64,000 nucleotides of DNA, taken from positions 1 to 64,000 of the forward strand of contig KV919117.1 of NCBI GenBank assembly GCA_002049455.2, written 5' to 3'. Source of the DNA: Porphyra umbilicalis. Taxonomy: Eukaryota > Rhodophyta > Bangiophyceae > Bangiales > Bangiaceae. This document shows positions 41,232 through 54,391 of the stretch, one piece after another. Numbering within the stretch: position 1 is the first letter of the stretch; each line of letters starts with the position of its first letter. The notes under the pieces are model-generated. The model saw nothing but the letters and a program-made list of their open reading frames with translations, was not told the origin of the DNA and searched no databases. The translations under genes were made by a program, and so were the position numbers.

Positions 41232-42530
41232 TCAATTGAGCCAAAACGAATGTGTACGCTCGGCAACCTTGCTAGTGGCGACGTTGGCCTCCCCCTCCTC
41301 CCCCCCGTTGCTCCGCCCAAAATAGAATCGCTGCTTTGCCTTCTCGTACGTCCGGAGACCCTCCTGGTCGGCGTCGTCGAGCTTGAGACCGACCATCACC
41401 GGGCGCTTGAAGCCCGCCTCATCCAAGTTGAGCACCGTAAAGCTGCCGACGTGGGAGCTAACCTGCGGCTCACCGCTGACCCGCCGGTCAAGGGACACGT
41501 GCACCTCCACCTCCACCGTGTACCGCCGCACGTATACGACGCGGGCAACCAGGTGCAGCACATGCAGCGGCAGCACAGGGGCCTGGAAGCTGATGCGGTC
41601 GAGCCCAATGACCACCATCGTGGCGTTGCCGCTAAACCGCCGCGCCGTGTACAGGGCCGTCTTGTCCATGACCGCCAGGATGTCCCCCCCAAAGATGGCG
41701 TCGCCAAAGTTCTTGTGCCGTGGCAGGTACTGCTTTCGCACCGTCACAGCAGTTTCAGCCATGGACAGCGCGTACGTCTTGCCGTCGGCGTTGATTGGGT
41801 CCTCGACTTCGGCGGCGGTCCACGCTTCGGCCCGCTCGTCCACCGCCTTTTGCATTCGCGTCCAGGTGGCGGTGAGGGCTTTGCGTCGGGCGGCTTCCGC
41901 GTGGCGGCGGGTGTCGTCCGGGGACTCGAGTGTCAGCGTAGCGACGCCGCGGAATGGGCGCCGCGTTTCGGGATCGACGGCGACCATGGTCACGTACGAG
42001 ATGACGGCGGGGATGGCCTGCCGAGTTGCGCGGTCCTCCCGCGTCACCCGCACTTCCACGACAATGGAGGAGGCGCCGACGGACACGACCCGCCCGTGCG
42101 TCGTGACGAGGTCCAAGTGGAGGATTGGCTTGAGCATATCCACCCGGTCAAAGGAGACGGTCGCGACGGGGCCGCCACCCCGGTGGGCGTACGCAACTCG
42201 GCCGGCAACCAGGTCCATCATTTCCAGGACGACGCCGAGGGGGAGGAGCTTGCCCGACGCCGCCTCGTCGCCAACCACCTCGGCGAGGAAGGTCGCACTT
42301 GCCGAGGGAGGGCGGGCCGTAACCGCGCTCCGCGCTGGGGCGCCCGCGGGGAGGCCCCCATCGCTATCGCTGCCGCCGCCAGCGGGGCGGCCAGTGCCGG
42401 CAATGCCGGCCACGTGACCGCGCCCGCCATTCATAGACGTCGCGGGCCGGGGGGGGTTTCCATGACTGCCCAGAGCCCACCCGTTGGTGACGATGTGGGC
42501 GATGGCAGCGTCGGTGCTGGCAACAGGCAA
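41232..42530 (-). CDS. Acyl-CoA thioesterase with two hotdog domains
   Basis: Hydrolyses acyl-CoA to free acid and CoA. The protein (up to 432 residues) has two ACOT-type hotdog domains. The first runs from about residue 95: LPLGVVLEMMDLVAGRVAYA, then VATVSFDRVDMLKPI. The second runs from about 270: HKNFGDAIFGGDILAVMDKT, then MVVIGLDRISFQAPV. The catalytic-type Asp residues after the EMM and AVM turns are kept in both. A charged linker (ARRKALTATWTRMQKAVDER) separates them. The layout is that of the BFIT/ACOT9 group, many of which are mitochondrial. The N-terminal 80 residues are Gly/Pro/Ala-rich. Starts at 42530 and at Met33 (42434) are both possible, so targeting is uncertain. The C-terminus ends in a short polar tail. 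Confidence 0.88.
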   Translation of the reverse strand: MPVASTDAAIAHIVTNGWALGSHGNPPRPATSMNGGRGHVAGIAGTGRPAGGGSDSDGGLPAGAPARSAVTARPPSASATFLAEVVGDEAASGKLLPLGVVLEMMDLVAGRVAYAHRGGGPVATVSFDRVDMLKPILHLDLVTTHGRVVSVGASSIVVEVRVTREDRATRQAIPAVISYVTMVAVDPETRRPFRGVATLTLESPDDTRRHAEAARRKALTATWTRMQKAVDERAEAWTAAEVEDPINADGKTYALSMAETAVTVRKQYLPRHKNFGDAIFGGDILAVMDKTALYTARRFSGNATMVVIGLDRISFQAPVLPLHVLHLVARVVYVRRYTVEVEVHVSLDRRVSGEPQVSSHVGSFTVLNLDEAGFKRPVMVGLKLDDADQEGLRTYEKAKQRFYFGRSNGGEEGEANVATSKVAERTHSFWLN

Positions 42531-43315
42531 CAGGAGAGAACGGGGGGAGGGGTAGGGGGGGACGCAAGGGCGAAGCTGTGTGCGACCAACAGACCAAAGG
42601 CGGTCACGTTCCTGGGCGAAGGCAGTGGGTTACATTCACGGGCAGTTGATCCAGCATGCTCTGGCTTGAACCTTGCGCATTGATGGCACCGTACGAGCGA
42701 GGCTTGCTGGGCTGCTGAGAGTGGCCATCAAGAGCGAGAAATAGTGATCAGTTCATAGTAAATTCGAGACGTGGATTGGGATAAAGTGTAGCATTTTTCC
42801 CTGCAGGGCCTTCCAGGCGCAAGTGTGTCGTCTTTGAGGGAGTCTCATTGGACAGTCGTCCTTTACAGTCAATAGATGCCAAACTATTCATACTAGAGTG
42901 ACTGAGCTGTCTGTGATTTTGAGCACGGTCTGTCACACGTGGCCACTTGGGTGGAGAACTGTCCCGCGTTTTGGAACACTGCTAGCCCACAAACAGACAT
43001 CACACGATCCGCTTGCCCCGCCGCCTCTGCGCCGCTGCCCATCCGACGCTCGTTGTGTTCCGCCGTCGTCCGCTTCGCCATTCTTGGTGTCAAAGGCTGG
43101 ACGTTGTGGCACACTCCAGACGGTGTCATTGTACCCTTAGCCTGATTGTCGCGGCCTTTCCCCTGCTTTCCCACTAGTTGCGCCCTTGATTCTCGGTGCC
43201 GCTCACACTGCCCCTTCCACACCTTTTCCCTGGCCTCATCTTCTCCCTCCCTGTTCCACTCTGCTCCTTCCACTCCTCCCCTGCTCCCTCCCACCTTGCG
43301 CCTTTCCCCGCCACC
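42531..43315. other. Divergent intergenic region
   Basis: Promoters of the thioesterase (-) and cytochrome b5 (+). The first part is comparatively AT-rich (about 42720-42920). The last 100 bases are a CT-rich leader running into GCCACCATGA. Confidence 0.4.
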
Positions 43316-43725
43316 ATGACGACCAGCCCGCCGATGCGGGAAATCCCAACCACGGAGCTGGCCGACCACACCTCCCGCTCCTCGGCGTGGATGCTCATTG
43401 ACGGCAAGGTGCATGACATCACTGCTTTCCTGGACGACCACCCTGGCGGTGACGAAATCCTCCTGGACGCCACCGCCCGTGACGCGACGCAGGAGTTTGA
43501 GGACGTTGGCCACTCGGGGGAGGCGCGCGCGCAGCTGGCCGAGATGGTCATTGGCGTGGCGCGGCCGCCGACGGCCGAGGAGGCGGCGGTCGCAGCGGAG
43601 AAGGCGGCAGCGGCGGGGGTGCGGATGGCTTCGGCAGAGGGGGGGGGATGAGCATCGTTCTCAAGGTCGCCCTGCCCCTGTTGCTCGTAGTCGCGGCGGT
43701 GCTCCTGCGCATGTACACGACATGA
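43316..43725 (+). CDS. CYB5: Tail-anchored cytochrome b5
   Basis: Electron carrier for desaturases, hydroxylases and related enzymes on the ER face. From the ATG at 43316 (GCCACCATGA context) the haem domain reads ELADHTSRSSAWMLIDGKVH, then DDHPGGDEIL with the first haem His, and DVGHSGEARAQL with the second. The open frame stops just after an Ala-rich linker at GGG-TGA (43649-43651). The next frame, immediately after a 9-base G tract (43639-43647), reads MSIVLKVALPLLLVVAAVLL followed by RMYTT and a stop at 43723-43725. This is exactly the C-terminal membrane anchor the family should have. One extra G in the tract joins the two into 136 residues, the usual length. Without it the protein would be soluble. 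Confidence 0.9.
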
Positions 43726-44037
43726 GGGGGCTGGAGGGGGGCGTGGTGGTTTTTTTTTTTGCGCGCGCTCGGCGGGACTTGAGGTGGGGCGTTTTGGTGG
43801 GCTCGTTCTTTCTTTGCTTGGGCACTTTCTCGGGTGGTCGACGACCAACCCACTCGGGTGGATGCGGGAGGCTTCCGGTGGAGCCTGTGGGTGGCGCGAG
43901 GGGGCAGTGTACTCTGGGCTAACGCGCGCGCGTGCTCCCCTGTTGCTGGGACCAAAAGATGAAGAAAAAAGGAAGAAATAACACGAGCAAGCATCCAACT
44001 CCGCCCCCATTGTCCACTGTTCACGCGGCACACTCCC
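43726..44037. other. Convergent intergenic region
   Basis: 3' flanks of cytochrome b5 (+) and lipoyl synthase (-). A T tract at 43749-43760 is the only feature. Confidence 0.5.
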
Positions 44038-45317
44038 TCATGCTGCCGCCGCGACCGCGGGGGCCCCCCGCTCCGCCACCGCCGTCGCGCGGCGCCCCCG
44101 GATCAGGTGCTCCAAAAACAGCTCCCCCGCGCGGTAGCTCGACCGCACGAGCGGCCCGCCGGCGGCGTAGGCAAAGCCCATCGCCTCGGCTTCCCGCACC
44201 CAGGCGTCAAACTCGGACGGGGGCACCCACTCCTCCACCTTGAGGTGCTTGGGCGTCGGCCGCAAGTACTGACCGAGGGTGACCACGTCCACGTCCGCCG
44301 CCCTGAGGCGGGTCAGCGCGTCGCGCACTTCCGCGACCGACTCGCCGACGCCGAGCATGAGGCTCGTTTTGGTCAACACGCCCGGCGACGCGGCCTTGAC
44401 GCGGCCGAGCACCTCGATCGACTGGTCCCAGTTGGCCCGCCGGTCCCGCACCGCCCGCTGCAGGCGGGGCACCGTCTCCACATTGTGGGCGAGCACGTCG
44501 ACGCCCGCCTCGACGACCGCCTCGGCGCCGCCCGAGCCCCCAAAGTCGGGCACGAGCGCTTCGACGAGCAAGTCGGGCTGCGCCGCCTTGAGCGCCCGCA
44601 CCGTCGCCGCAATGTGAGCGGCGCCGCCGTCGGGCAGGTCGTCCCGGTCGACCGACGTCAAAACCACGTACTTGAGGCCCCACGACGCGACCGACGCGGC
44701 CGTCGCGGCGGGCTCCCCCGCGTCGAGCGGCGGCGGCGCGCGGGACGTCTTGATTGAGCAAAAGCGGCAGCCGCGGGTGCACGTGTCCCCCATCAGCATG
44801 ATGGTGGCGGTGCCGCCGCCCCAACACTCCCCAATGTTGGGGCACCGCGCCTCCTCACAGACGGTCGCGAGGCCGGCCGCGCGCACCGTCGAGCGGAGGC
44901 GGTTGTATTCGGTGGCGGCGGTCGGGTCGCCCGCGGGGCGGACGCGGAGCCAGTCGGGCTTGCGCGGGTGCGCGTACGCGTCCACGCGGTCGCTCGCGGG
45001 GGCGGTGGGGGACAGCCGCCGCCCGCCGTCTGCGCCGCCGCCGCCGCCGCCGTCCGCCCCGGCGGCGGGGGCGGCGACCGTCTCGGACGCGGCGGCGCCA
45101 AAGGTGGAAAAGGGTGCCGCCGACCGGTTGGCATTGTCGGCGGCGGGGAGGAAGGCGCCGATGGAGCTGTCCCCGTCGGAGTCGTCCTCGGCGAGCTGCT
45201 GCCGGAGGGCGACCAGCCGCGCGCCGTACGCGCCCGTCGACGCCCACCGCCGGGGGGGGGGGCGGTGCCCGCGCCGCCGCGCCCAATGGCGGCGGCGGCG
45301 GCAATGGAGCGGAGCAT
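44038..45317 (-). CDS. LIP1: Lipoyl synthase, probably mitochondrial
   Basis: Radical-SAM enzyme inserting two sulphurs into protein-bound octanoyl chains to make lipoate. The body contains both cysteine triads: the auxiliary-cluster motif [12 protein letters not shown] and the radical-SAM motif CTRGCRFC. Also present are [48 protein letters not shown] and the terminal RSSY motif whose Ser binds the auxiliary cluster. The ATG at 45317 gives [20 protein letters not shown], a mitochondrial-type presequence, in one frame. [20 protein letters not shown] and the whole body are in the next, joined if the 11-base G tract at 45252-45262 has one more base (then 426 residues). Plastids have a separate lipoyl synthase; the Arg-rich RRWAST region favours the mitochondrion, but this is inference. 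Confidence 0.92.
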
Positions 45318-47610
45318 GGTGGCGGGGGGGTGATGGGCAGCGACGCAAGGAAGCAGAGGGGGCTTGCAGGGTCAGCCGCCCCGGCCGACGCGGGGTGAAG
45401 GCACAGAGCAACTGCCGCGGAGGGGTGGAGGGCCTCGGTTCTGGCCACGACGGGTGGGGGCCCAGGGACTCGTGGAGGGAATCGATTGGAATGTCCGTGG
45501 CACAAAGCATTTTGCAACGTGTCAAATCTTGTTTTTCTTTCTGTTGGGATGCCCCACAGGAGAACTTCCGTGGCGAAAAGGATTAATTTCATATGATTTA
45601 ATGTCTTTACGGGCGCGGGCGCCAAATCAACCCCCCTTGACGAGGCAGGTCCCTCCAGCGCTGGCTCTTTCCCATTGTCTTTCACGAGTCGCACAGTCGC
45701 CACAAAGCAGGCGACCACGCCGGTGGCGGCGCCCCCCGCCTCCCCTCTCTGGCGACGTGTAATTCGGTCGCCGTCGCCGGCGGTGGCTCGGTCGCGTCAG
45801 CCATTGCACTGCCCAGCGCTGTGTTGATTCGCCACATACGCCCGCCATGACGGATTGCCTGATCCTCTGTCTGTGACGTGTGGTCGGCAACCAGTCGAGT
45901 AGCGCTGAGGGCGACCAGTATGCGGTTAAGATCTGCCCCAGATGGCCGGTGCCCACCGCAGCCGCGTACGTCTTTGGGGTCGTTGCGCGGAGAGAGTGGT
46001 GCCGTGCGCTGCCGCAAGGCGCGCGCTGGAAGAAATGAAATGTGGCTGAAAGTACACGGCTCGAAGCGCATGGGCGAAGCGGCACGCGTGGGTGACCACC
46101 CTTGCTCACCAACGTATGCTGTGCTTTGCGGTCCCACTCGTTGAGGGTACCATGGCCCTTGGAGACAGCCCCTTGGCCGTCGCTAGGCGACAGGTCGCCT
46201 GGAACCGTCCAGATATGTTCCCACGTGCGCGATACCACCCGAACCGACGGCAATCTTGGTACGTTGGAACCGCGGTACAAAGACGGGCGAGCTCGGTGCC
46301 AAAGCCGTCCGTCAGAGCCACTTCTTATCTGGGCGAGGCCGGGCCATCGTGTGCCTCCCCGTGCAAAGCGCTCGCCGTTCTGCAACCACCGCTTCGGCCG
46401 CCACGGCCACTCGCAGGAAAGTGCTGGGCCGCAGCGCGTAGCCGCGAGGGGATGCGGCAGGTAACATGCTGCAGCCCGGGCGGTTGGGTTACAGTGGGGC
46501 GCCGGCTCTTGATCCCCAGCGGCAGCGACTGCCGCCATTGGCTTGGCGCTAGAGCGGGCCGCGGTTCGGTGGCCCAGGGGGTGGTGTCCGTCAGCAGCGG
46601 GGCAAAGCGCCACCCTTGTTTCGACACATCGGACGTCCCTATTTGACAGGCCATGTGTGTGGCGCGGTGTAGTGGGCGTCACTAGCCGTGGCGACCACGG
46701 CGGGATGTGGCCGGTACCGGCGGGCGGCGGTGCGCCCCGCCCGCCTCGACCTCGTGGAAAAGGCTGCCGGGACGGAGTGCGCGCTCCCACGATGGACGCT
46801 CGGCGGCCGCCGCAGCGGCCACCGTCGACGCCGCCGCAGCGGCCACCGTCGACGCCGCCGCGCAGCCCAACGACGACGGCTGCGTCTGGCGCGCCGGCAG
46901 GGTAACAGTCGTTGTCTGTGCCGCGTCGCGCCCGCGTTTGGTGAGATTGGTCACCCTGCAAGCTCCCAATGTGTTTCTCAGGAAAACTGGAACCATATCC
47001 AAGGCATCTGTTCGAACCGGCAGCCATGCACTCCACCCGATACGGTAGTCCATGGGTTTAGTTGACACAAACTTCGTCTTGAGTTGACTCTAAGAAGCAA
47101 AGACGGGTCAGATACAGCAGTCAGGAAATCTGTCCCGTGCCGTCATGGCGCCAGAGCAATCCAGAAGCATCTCGCAGAGAGAGCCGACAGCTCACCTCCG
47201 CCAAGCCACCCAATGGGCGCCGTCGAAACGCTATTCTCGCAGATGTCGCTCGCTGGCAGTGTGCGCGTTAGCCAATCGTCAGACGTTTCTTGCCTGGGAC
47301 AAGCACGCCACTGGCGTGCCCGTTTCAGACCTCGGGGCCACGAGTTGGCTCCACAGCCCGTTGTGGAGGCCTGTTGCTGCTCTCGGCCAGTCGAAGCAAC
47401 CACGACCGAGTGTGAAAATTGTGCAGGCCAGGCAAGCCTCTGTCTGGAAGGGCCTGGGTGGCAGGAGGAACTGCACGTGCGCTCAGTGCCTCGTGTCACA
47501 CGCTGGGCCTCCCTCTCGACCGCCAGCGGGGACGCGCCTGGTGGGTGTCGGGCGCAGCGCGCAGCGCCAGGGCCACAACGGGCGCCAGCACTCCCTTGGG
47601 CCACCTCGGT
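45318..47610. other. Long intergenic region upstream of polyubiquitin
   Basis: Carries the promoter of lipoyl synthase at its left and that of polyubiquitin at its right. A 469-codon minus-strand frame (47036-45627) is open but has a Trp/Cys/Arg-rich, motif-free product and several plus-strand competitors. I do not call it. Confidence 0.4.
46806..46863 (+). repeat. 24-bp tandem repeat
   Basis: GCCGCCGCAGCGGCCACCGT plus CGAC occurs twice in perfect tandem (46806-46829 and 46830-46853), followed by a partial third copy. Confidence 0.85.
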
Positions 47611-50743
<3,133 letters not shown>

Positions 50744-51174
50744 TCTGTTCTTGGGGCGGCCTCAGTGATGGGTGTCTTGTGTCGGCATGGATAGTTATGT
50801 TTGTGTACTCGTCGACATTGTCATACAACATGTTGTTTCGCACATTCGTCCCTGTGTCCCTCTGGAGCTCAGGTCCGTGAGGGGTGATGCGCATCTTCTC
50901 GAGTGGCGGATGTTGACCCTCCTGCCGGCCGGTTGTCAGGTGCATTGCAGGAAATGAGTGTGCTCAGCTTGGCTGCTCATGTGCATGCTTGGGGCACGAT
51001 TATCGTCCAGGACGACAAATGCCTGGCACGTGTGGTGGGCATCCGCTTGTTCTTGGGCAGTTGTCTATGCGACTGGTCTCCAGAAAGCTCGTTTACTTCC
51101 GACAAAAGCTGATGGGTGCAGCGGTGCACAAGCTGCGTACCAAGGGAGCAGTAAAACAAAAGTACAGTTGGCGT
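50744..51174. other. Convergent intergenic region
   Basis: 3' flanks of polyubiquitin (+) and coatomer zeta (-). No gene is seen. Confidence 0.5.
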
Positions 51175-51990
51175 CTATCCCTGCAGGATAGTCCGCGCAA
51201 TTTGGTCCTTTGCAATCTGTAGCGCCTGCGAAAGCGTTTGTTCCCCCATCGGCACATTGTCGATGAACGAGCTTGACTGAACGCCAGCGCGTGACACCAG
51301 CTCCACCGGGTCCGACTCCATGACGACCCCCTCTTGGTCCACCAGCTCGTCAATGACCAGCAGCACGCCCTGCAAGTGGAGGAGCACGTTCTCCTCGTAC
51401 ACAAGACCTCGCAACAGAATGTTGAGCGACTCGTCGAGGGAGCCCAGTACCTCCGCGAGGATGAGCTCGTTCTCCGACGCCAGCCCTGTCACGAACATGA
51501 GCAGGTCGTCGCATTGGGTGTAGGCCACGATGTGCCCGCCAAACTCCATGATGTCGACGCCTGTCACCGACGAGGCGCACAAACAAGGCAACACAAACCA
51601 ACGCAAACACGAGACTAGCAACCAGGCACTGTTGTCAATACTGAATCTCGCTCGGTGGGCATAGAGCCAGACATGACGAGACACGGAAACGAGACAGGCG
51701 CATACACTCCATGGACCATAATAACATAACACAAAAGTGCACGAGCACAGGGCTCGGCACTCGGAGCAAACGTAACCCTCCCAAAGTTGGTACCACAACA
51801 GCCCAGTGGACGGGGATAACGTACCGTGAGAAATCTCCCCAAGAGCCTGCACCTTCTTCAACAGCGTGGCCTCAAACGCGCGCTCCGTCTCCAGGTCCGG
51901 CCACATGACCTTGTCGCAGAAGCGTGAGCACACGCGGCCGCCCTTGGTGTTAACAATGACCACCGCCTTGACCAGCGGCTGGGACACCAT
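51175..51990 (-). CDS. COPZ: Coatomer subunit zeta (two exons)
   Basis: Small subunit of the COPI coat for Golgi-to-ER and intra-Golgi vesicles. Exon 1 (51990-51825) encodes MVSQPLVKAVVIVNTKGGRV to QALGEISH. Exon 2 (51560-51175) resumes with GVDIMEFGGHIVAYTQCDDL and continues through ASENELILAEVLGSLDESL, LLHLQGVLLVIDELVDQEG and ESDPVELVSRAG to TLSQALQIAKDQIARTILQG. The intron (51561-51824, 264 nt) has GT and AG borders and falls inside the codon for Gly after SH. The spliced product is 183 residues, close to the usual 177-190. The intron is fully open in the exon frame, so unspliced reading would give a longer protein with Cys-rich filler. The ATG at 51990 matches the family N-terminus, but an upstream coding exon cannot be excluded, since CAG precedes AACATGG. 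Confidence 0.92.
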   Translation of the reverse strand: MVSQPLVKAVVIVNTKGGRVCSRFCDKVMWPDLETERAFEATLLKKVQALGEISHGTLSPSTGLLWYQLWEGYVCSECRALCSCTFVLCYYGPWSVCACLVSVSRHVWLYAHRARFSIDNSAWLLVSCLRWFVLPCLCASSVTGVDIMEFGGHIVAYTQCDDLLMFVTGLASENELILAEVLGSLDESLNILLRGLVYEENVLLHLQGVLLVIDELVDQEGVVMESDPVELVSRAGVQSSSFIDNVPMGEQTLSQALQIAKDQIARTILQG

Positions 51991-53233
51991 GTTCTGCCAA
52001 GCGACGTACGTCCCCGGTGGGGGTGCGGAGCACGAACGGTAAGGGATTACCAACAAGAACACGGGGATGCAGATAGAAACAGACAGAGAAATAATGCAGG
52101 ATAGGGAAAAAGTTTGACAGTGGTGGGGAGACGTTAGGGACCATCAAGCAAGGCAGCCGCGCAGCGCATGCAGCGCGCGACGATTGCTCAGTTTCGCTTC
52201 AAAGCACACGGCAACCGCACACCGCATATGGATGCCACACATCCCATAGCCGATACTACATCAGAGACAGCCCGCTGGCCTCCTCAGGGCGGCACTTCGC
52301 TCGCTACTACAGCCGACGGTGCGACGACATACCCCAGACGGCTTCATGGTGGCCGCCCGAACAGCACCGTACGGCACCGCAGCAGAGGCACCAGAAGAGA
52401 CAAGCCGCACGAAAGGAAGCAATGGAGCAGAGGTGCCCACGATAGTGGCAGAGCCGCGGCGCTTCTCGTACAAACGTTCGAGCAACCCGCGCGAGTACGG
52501 CGCGACGCGTCAGCAAGTCGGGCCGCGGGCTGACGGTGTACGAGCCAAGTGATCAGTGCGGGTGCTGACTGCCACCCGGTGCCTAATTCGTTGAAATCTG
52601 TGTGCGTCATCGACAGAATTGTAAGAAATGGTCTAACTGAAGGCGTGCTCGCGAAAACACAGTGTGTTTTCAAATAGTAACAGCGATTCTTAAACAATTC
52701 GAGACACCGCAAACTTGAAAGGGCTCCGTTCAAATCGTGAAAAGCGTCACCCACAGTTCAATTTTTGCTATCCTGACCAGTATAGCCGACTTCTTGGACT
52801 GGTTTTTTGGTACTTGATCGGCAGCGGGACCTGCCCAAACCCCCGTCCAGTCACTGAAGTGCACGTGTGCCACGATGCGTGTGACGGCGGGGCAGCACTG
52901 TAGGCTGCTGTCACGTTGCGTGCCGCCTTCCCCAACGAATGCACGTTTTGGCGCAGTCGCGGCGCCGCCACCGCGCCGCCCCTCGCCGCAGCGCCCCGCC
53001 GCCCCGCCGGCGCGGCGCGCACCGCCAGCCGCGTCTTCCACCGGGGCGCGGTCATGCTGGCTGGCCCCGCCGCCCACGTCGCGCCTTGACCCCTGCCGCC
53101 GCCTCAGCCGCGGCGGTGGCCAACCCCCCGCGGGGGGCCTTCCCCCGCCCCTGCCGCCGCCCCCACCCGCCGCCCTTATTTTCCGACGCCCGCCCACCGC
53201 CGGCCTCCCCCCCACAACCGCTGGGGCCCCACG
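51991..53233. other. Divergent intergenic region
   Basis: Promoters of coatomer zeta (-) and the TBC gene (+). GAAAACACAGTGTGTTTTC at about 52654-52672 is a short palindrome. From 52930 the sequence becomes extremely CG/CT-rich toward the TBC start. No gene is seen. Confidence 0.45.
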
Positions 53234-54391
53234 ATGCCGGCGGCCCCCCCCGCGGCGCGAGCGGCGCCTTCCCGGGATGACCCCGCGGCGGTCAAGGTGT
53301 GGTCGGCGGCGTTGACGAGCGGCTTCCCCCGCCGCGCCTCTGGGCGCGTCGCCGGCTACCGGCGCTTCGCCGCCACCCCACTCCCGCCGTCCCTCCGACC
53401 GTCCGTGTGGGCGTCGCTCCTCTCCGCCCTTCCCCCCGGCGCGGTGCCGCCACCGCCGGGCGAGGCGCGCGGCGGCACGCCCGGCGGCGGGCGGGAGAAG
53501 CGCAGCTACGCGGCGCTCGTGGCGGCGGGCGCCGCCGCGCTCGACGCGGACGCAACGCACACGGTCGAGGCGGACGTGCGGCGGGCGGTGCCGGGGGCGG
53601 CGGGCTACGTGGCGGTCCGCGTGGGGAGCGCCGCCGCCACGGCTACGGGGGCGGCGGCCCCCGCCGCCGCCGCCGCGAATGGCGGCGCGGCGCCCGCGGC
53701 GGGCGCCCCCGCGCCGACGCCGCTCACGCAAGACGCGCTGCGGCGGGTGCTCCACGCGTACGCCGGCCACGCACCGTCGGTTGGGTACTGCCAAGGCATG
53801 GGCGACATGGCGGCGGTGGTGCTCTCGCAGGCCCCCTCCGAGGCGGCCGCCGCCGCCATGTTCCGCACCCTCATGGACGGGTACGGCTTTGCCGAGCTGT
53901 TTGCGCCGGGCTTCCCCGCCATCGGCCGGTGGCTTGGGGACGTCGACACGGCGACGCGGGCGGGCGCCGGCGGGTCCGCGTTGCTCGACGGCCTCGCGGC
54001 GGAGGGGGTGCCCCTCGAGATGGTTGCCGACAAGTGGCTGCTGTCGGGGTTGACCTACACCTGGCCCCCGCCGGTGGTGCTCCGCGTGTGGGACGCGGTG
54101 CTGCTGCGGGGTACGCCCAAGCCGCTGACGCGCGCCGCGGCGGCGGCGCTGCTGTTGGCGGCGCCCCGTCTGACGGGGCGCCCGTTTGAGGAGGCGGTCG
54201 GCTACTTGCAGCGGGGGATTGTCGTGCCCGCGTCGGGGGGGGTGGTGACGGACGACCCGCCGGCGGTGGCGGCGCTGCTGAAAACGGCGGGGGGGTTGAA
54301 GTGGAAGCGCGCGGCGGTGCCGGGCGCGCCGCCGCGGCGGGGGGGGTGCCTCGCGTGTGGCGTGGGGGGAGGGGCGGGCGATGTGCCTTGA
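53234..54391 (+). CDS. TBC-domain Rab GTPase-activating protein
   Basis: TBC proteins speed GTP hydrolysis by Rab GTPases and so end vesicle-docking signals. The 385-residue product has the two TBC fingers: HTVEADVRRAVPG at about residue 108 (arginine finger in the IxxDxxR motif) and VGYCQGMGDMAAVV at about 183 (glutamine finger of YxQ). Later conserved blocks are AEGVPLEMVADKWLLSGLTY and VVLRVWDAVLLRG, as in the family. Between the fingers is an Ala/Pro/Gly-rich insert (about 125-165) not expected in a minimal TBC domain. The C-terminus is short, with a CLAC near the end. The start follows a C-rich leader; no introns are seen. The target Rab cannot be inferred. Confidence 0.88.
   Translation: MPAAPPAARAAPSRDDPAAVKVWSAALTSGFPRRASGRVAGYRRFAATPLPPSLRPSVWASLLSALPPGAVPPPPGEARGGTPGGGREKRSYAALVAAGAAALDADATHTVEADVRRAVPGAAGYVAVRVGSAAATATGAAAPAAAAANGGAAPAAGAPAPTPLTQDALRRVLHAYAGHAPSVGYCQGMGDMAAVVLSQAPSEAAAAAMFRTLMDGYGFAELFAPGFPAIGRWLGDVDTATRAGAGGSALLDGLAAEGVPLEMVADKWLLSGLTYTWPPPVVLRVWDAVLLRGTPKPLTRAAAAALLLAAPRLTGRPFEEAVGYLQRGIVVPASGGVVTDDPPAVAALLKTAGGLKWKRAAVPGAPPRRGGCLACGVGGGAGDVP

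Noticed and set aside
45627-47036. 469-codon minus-strand frame between lipoyl synthase and polyubiquitin
   Set aside because: Composition (Trp, Cys, His, Arg scattered) and lack of any motif suggest chance opening. It also covers the polyubiquitin upstream region. Transcript evidence could reverse this.
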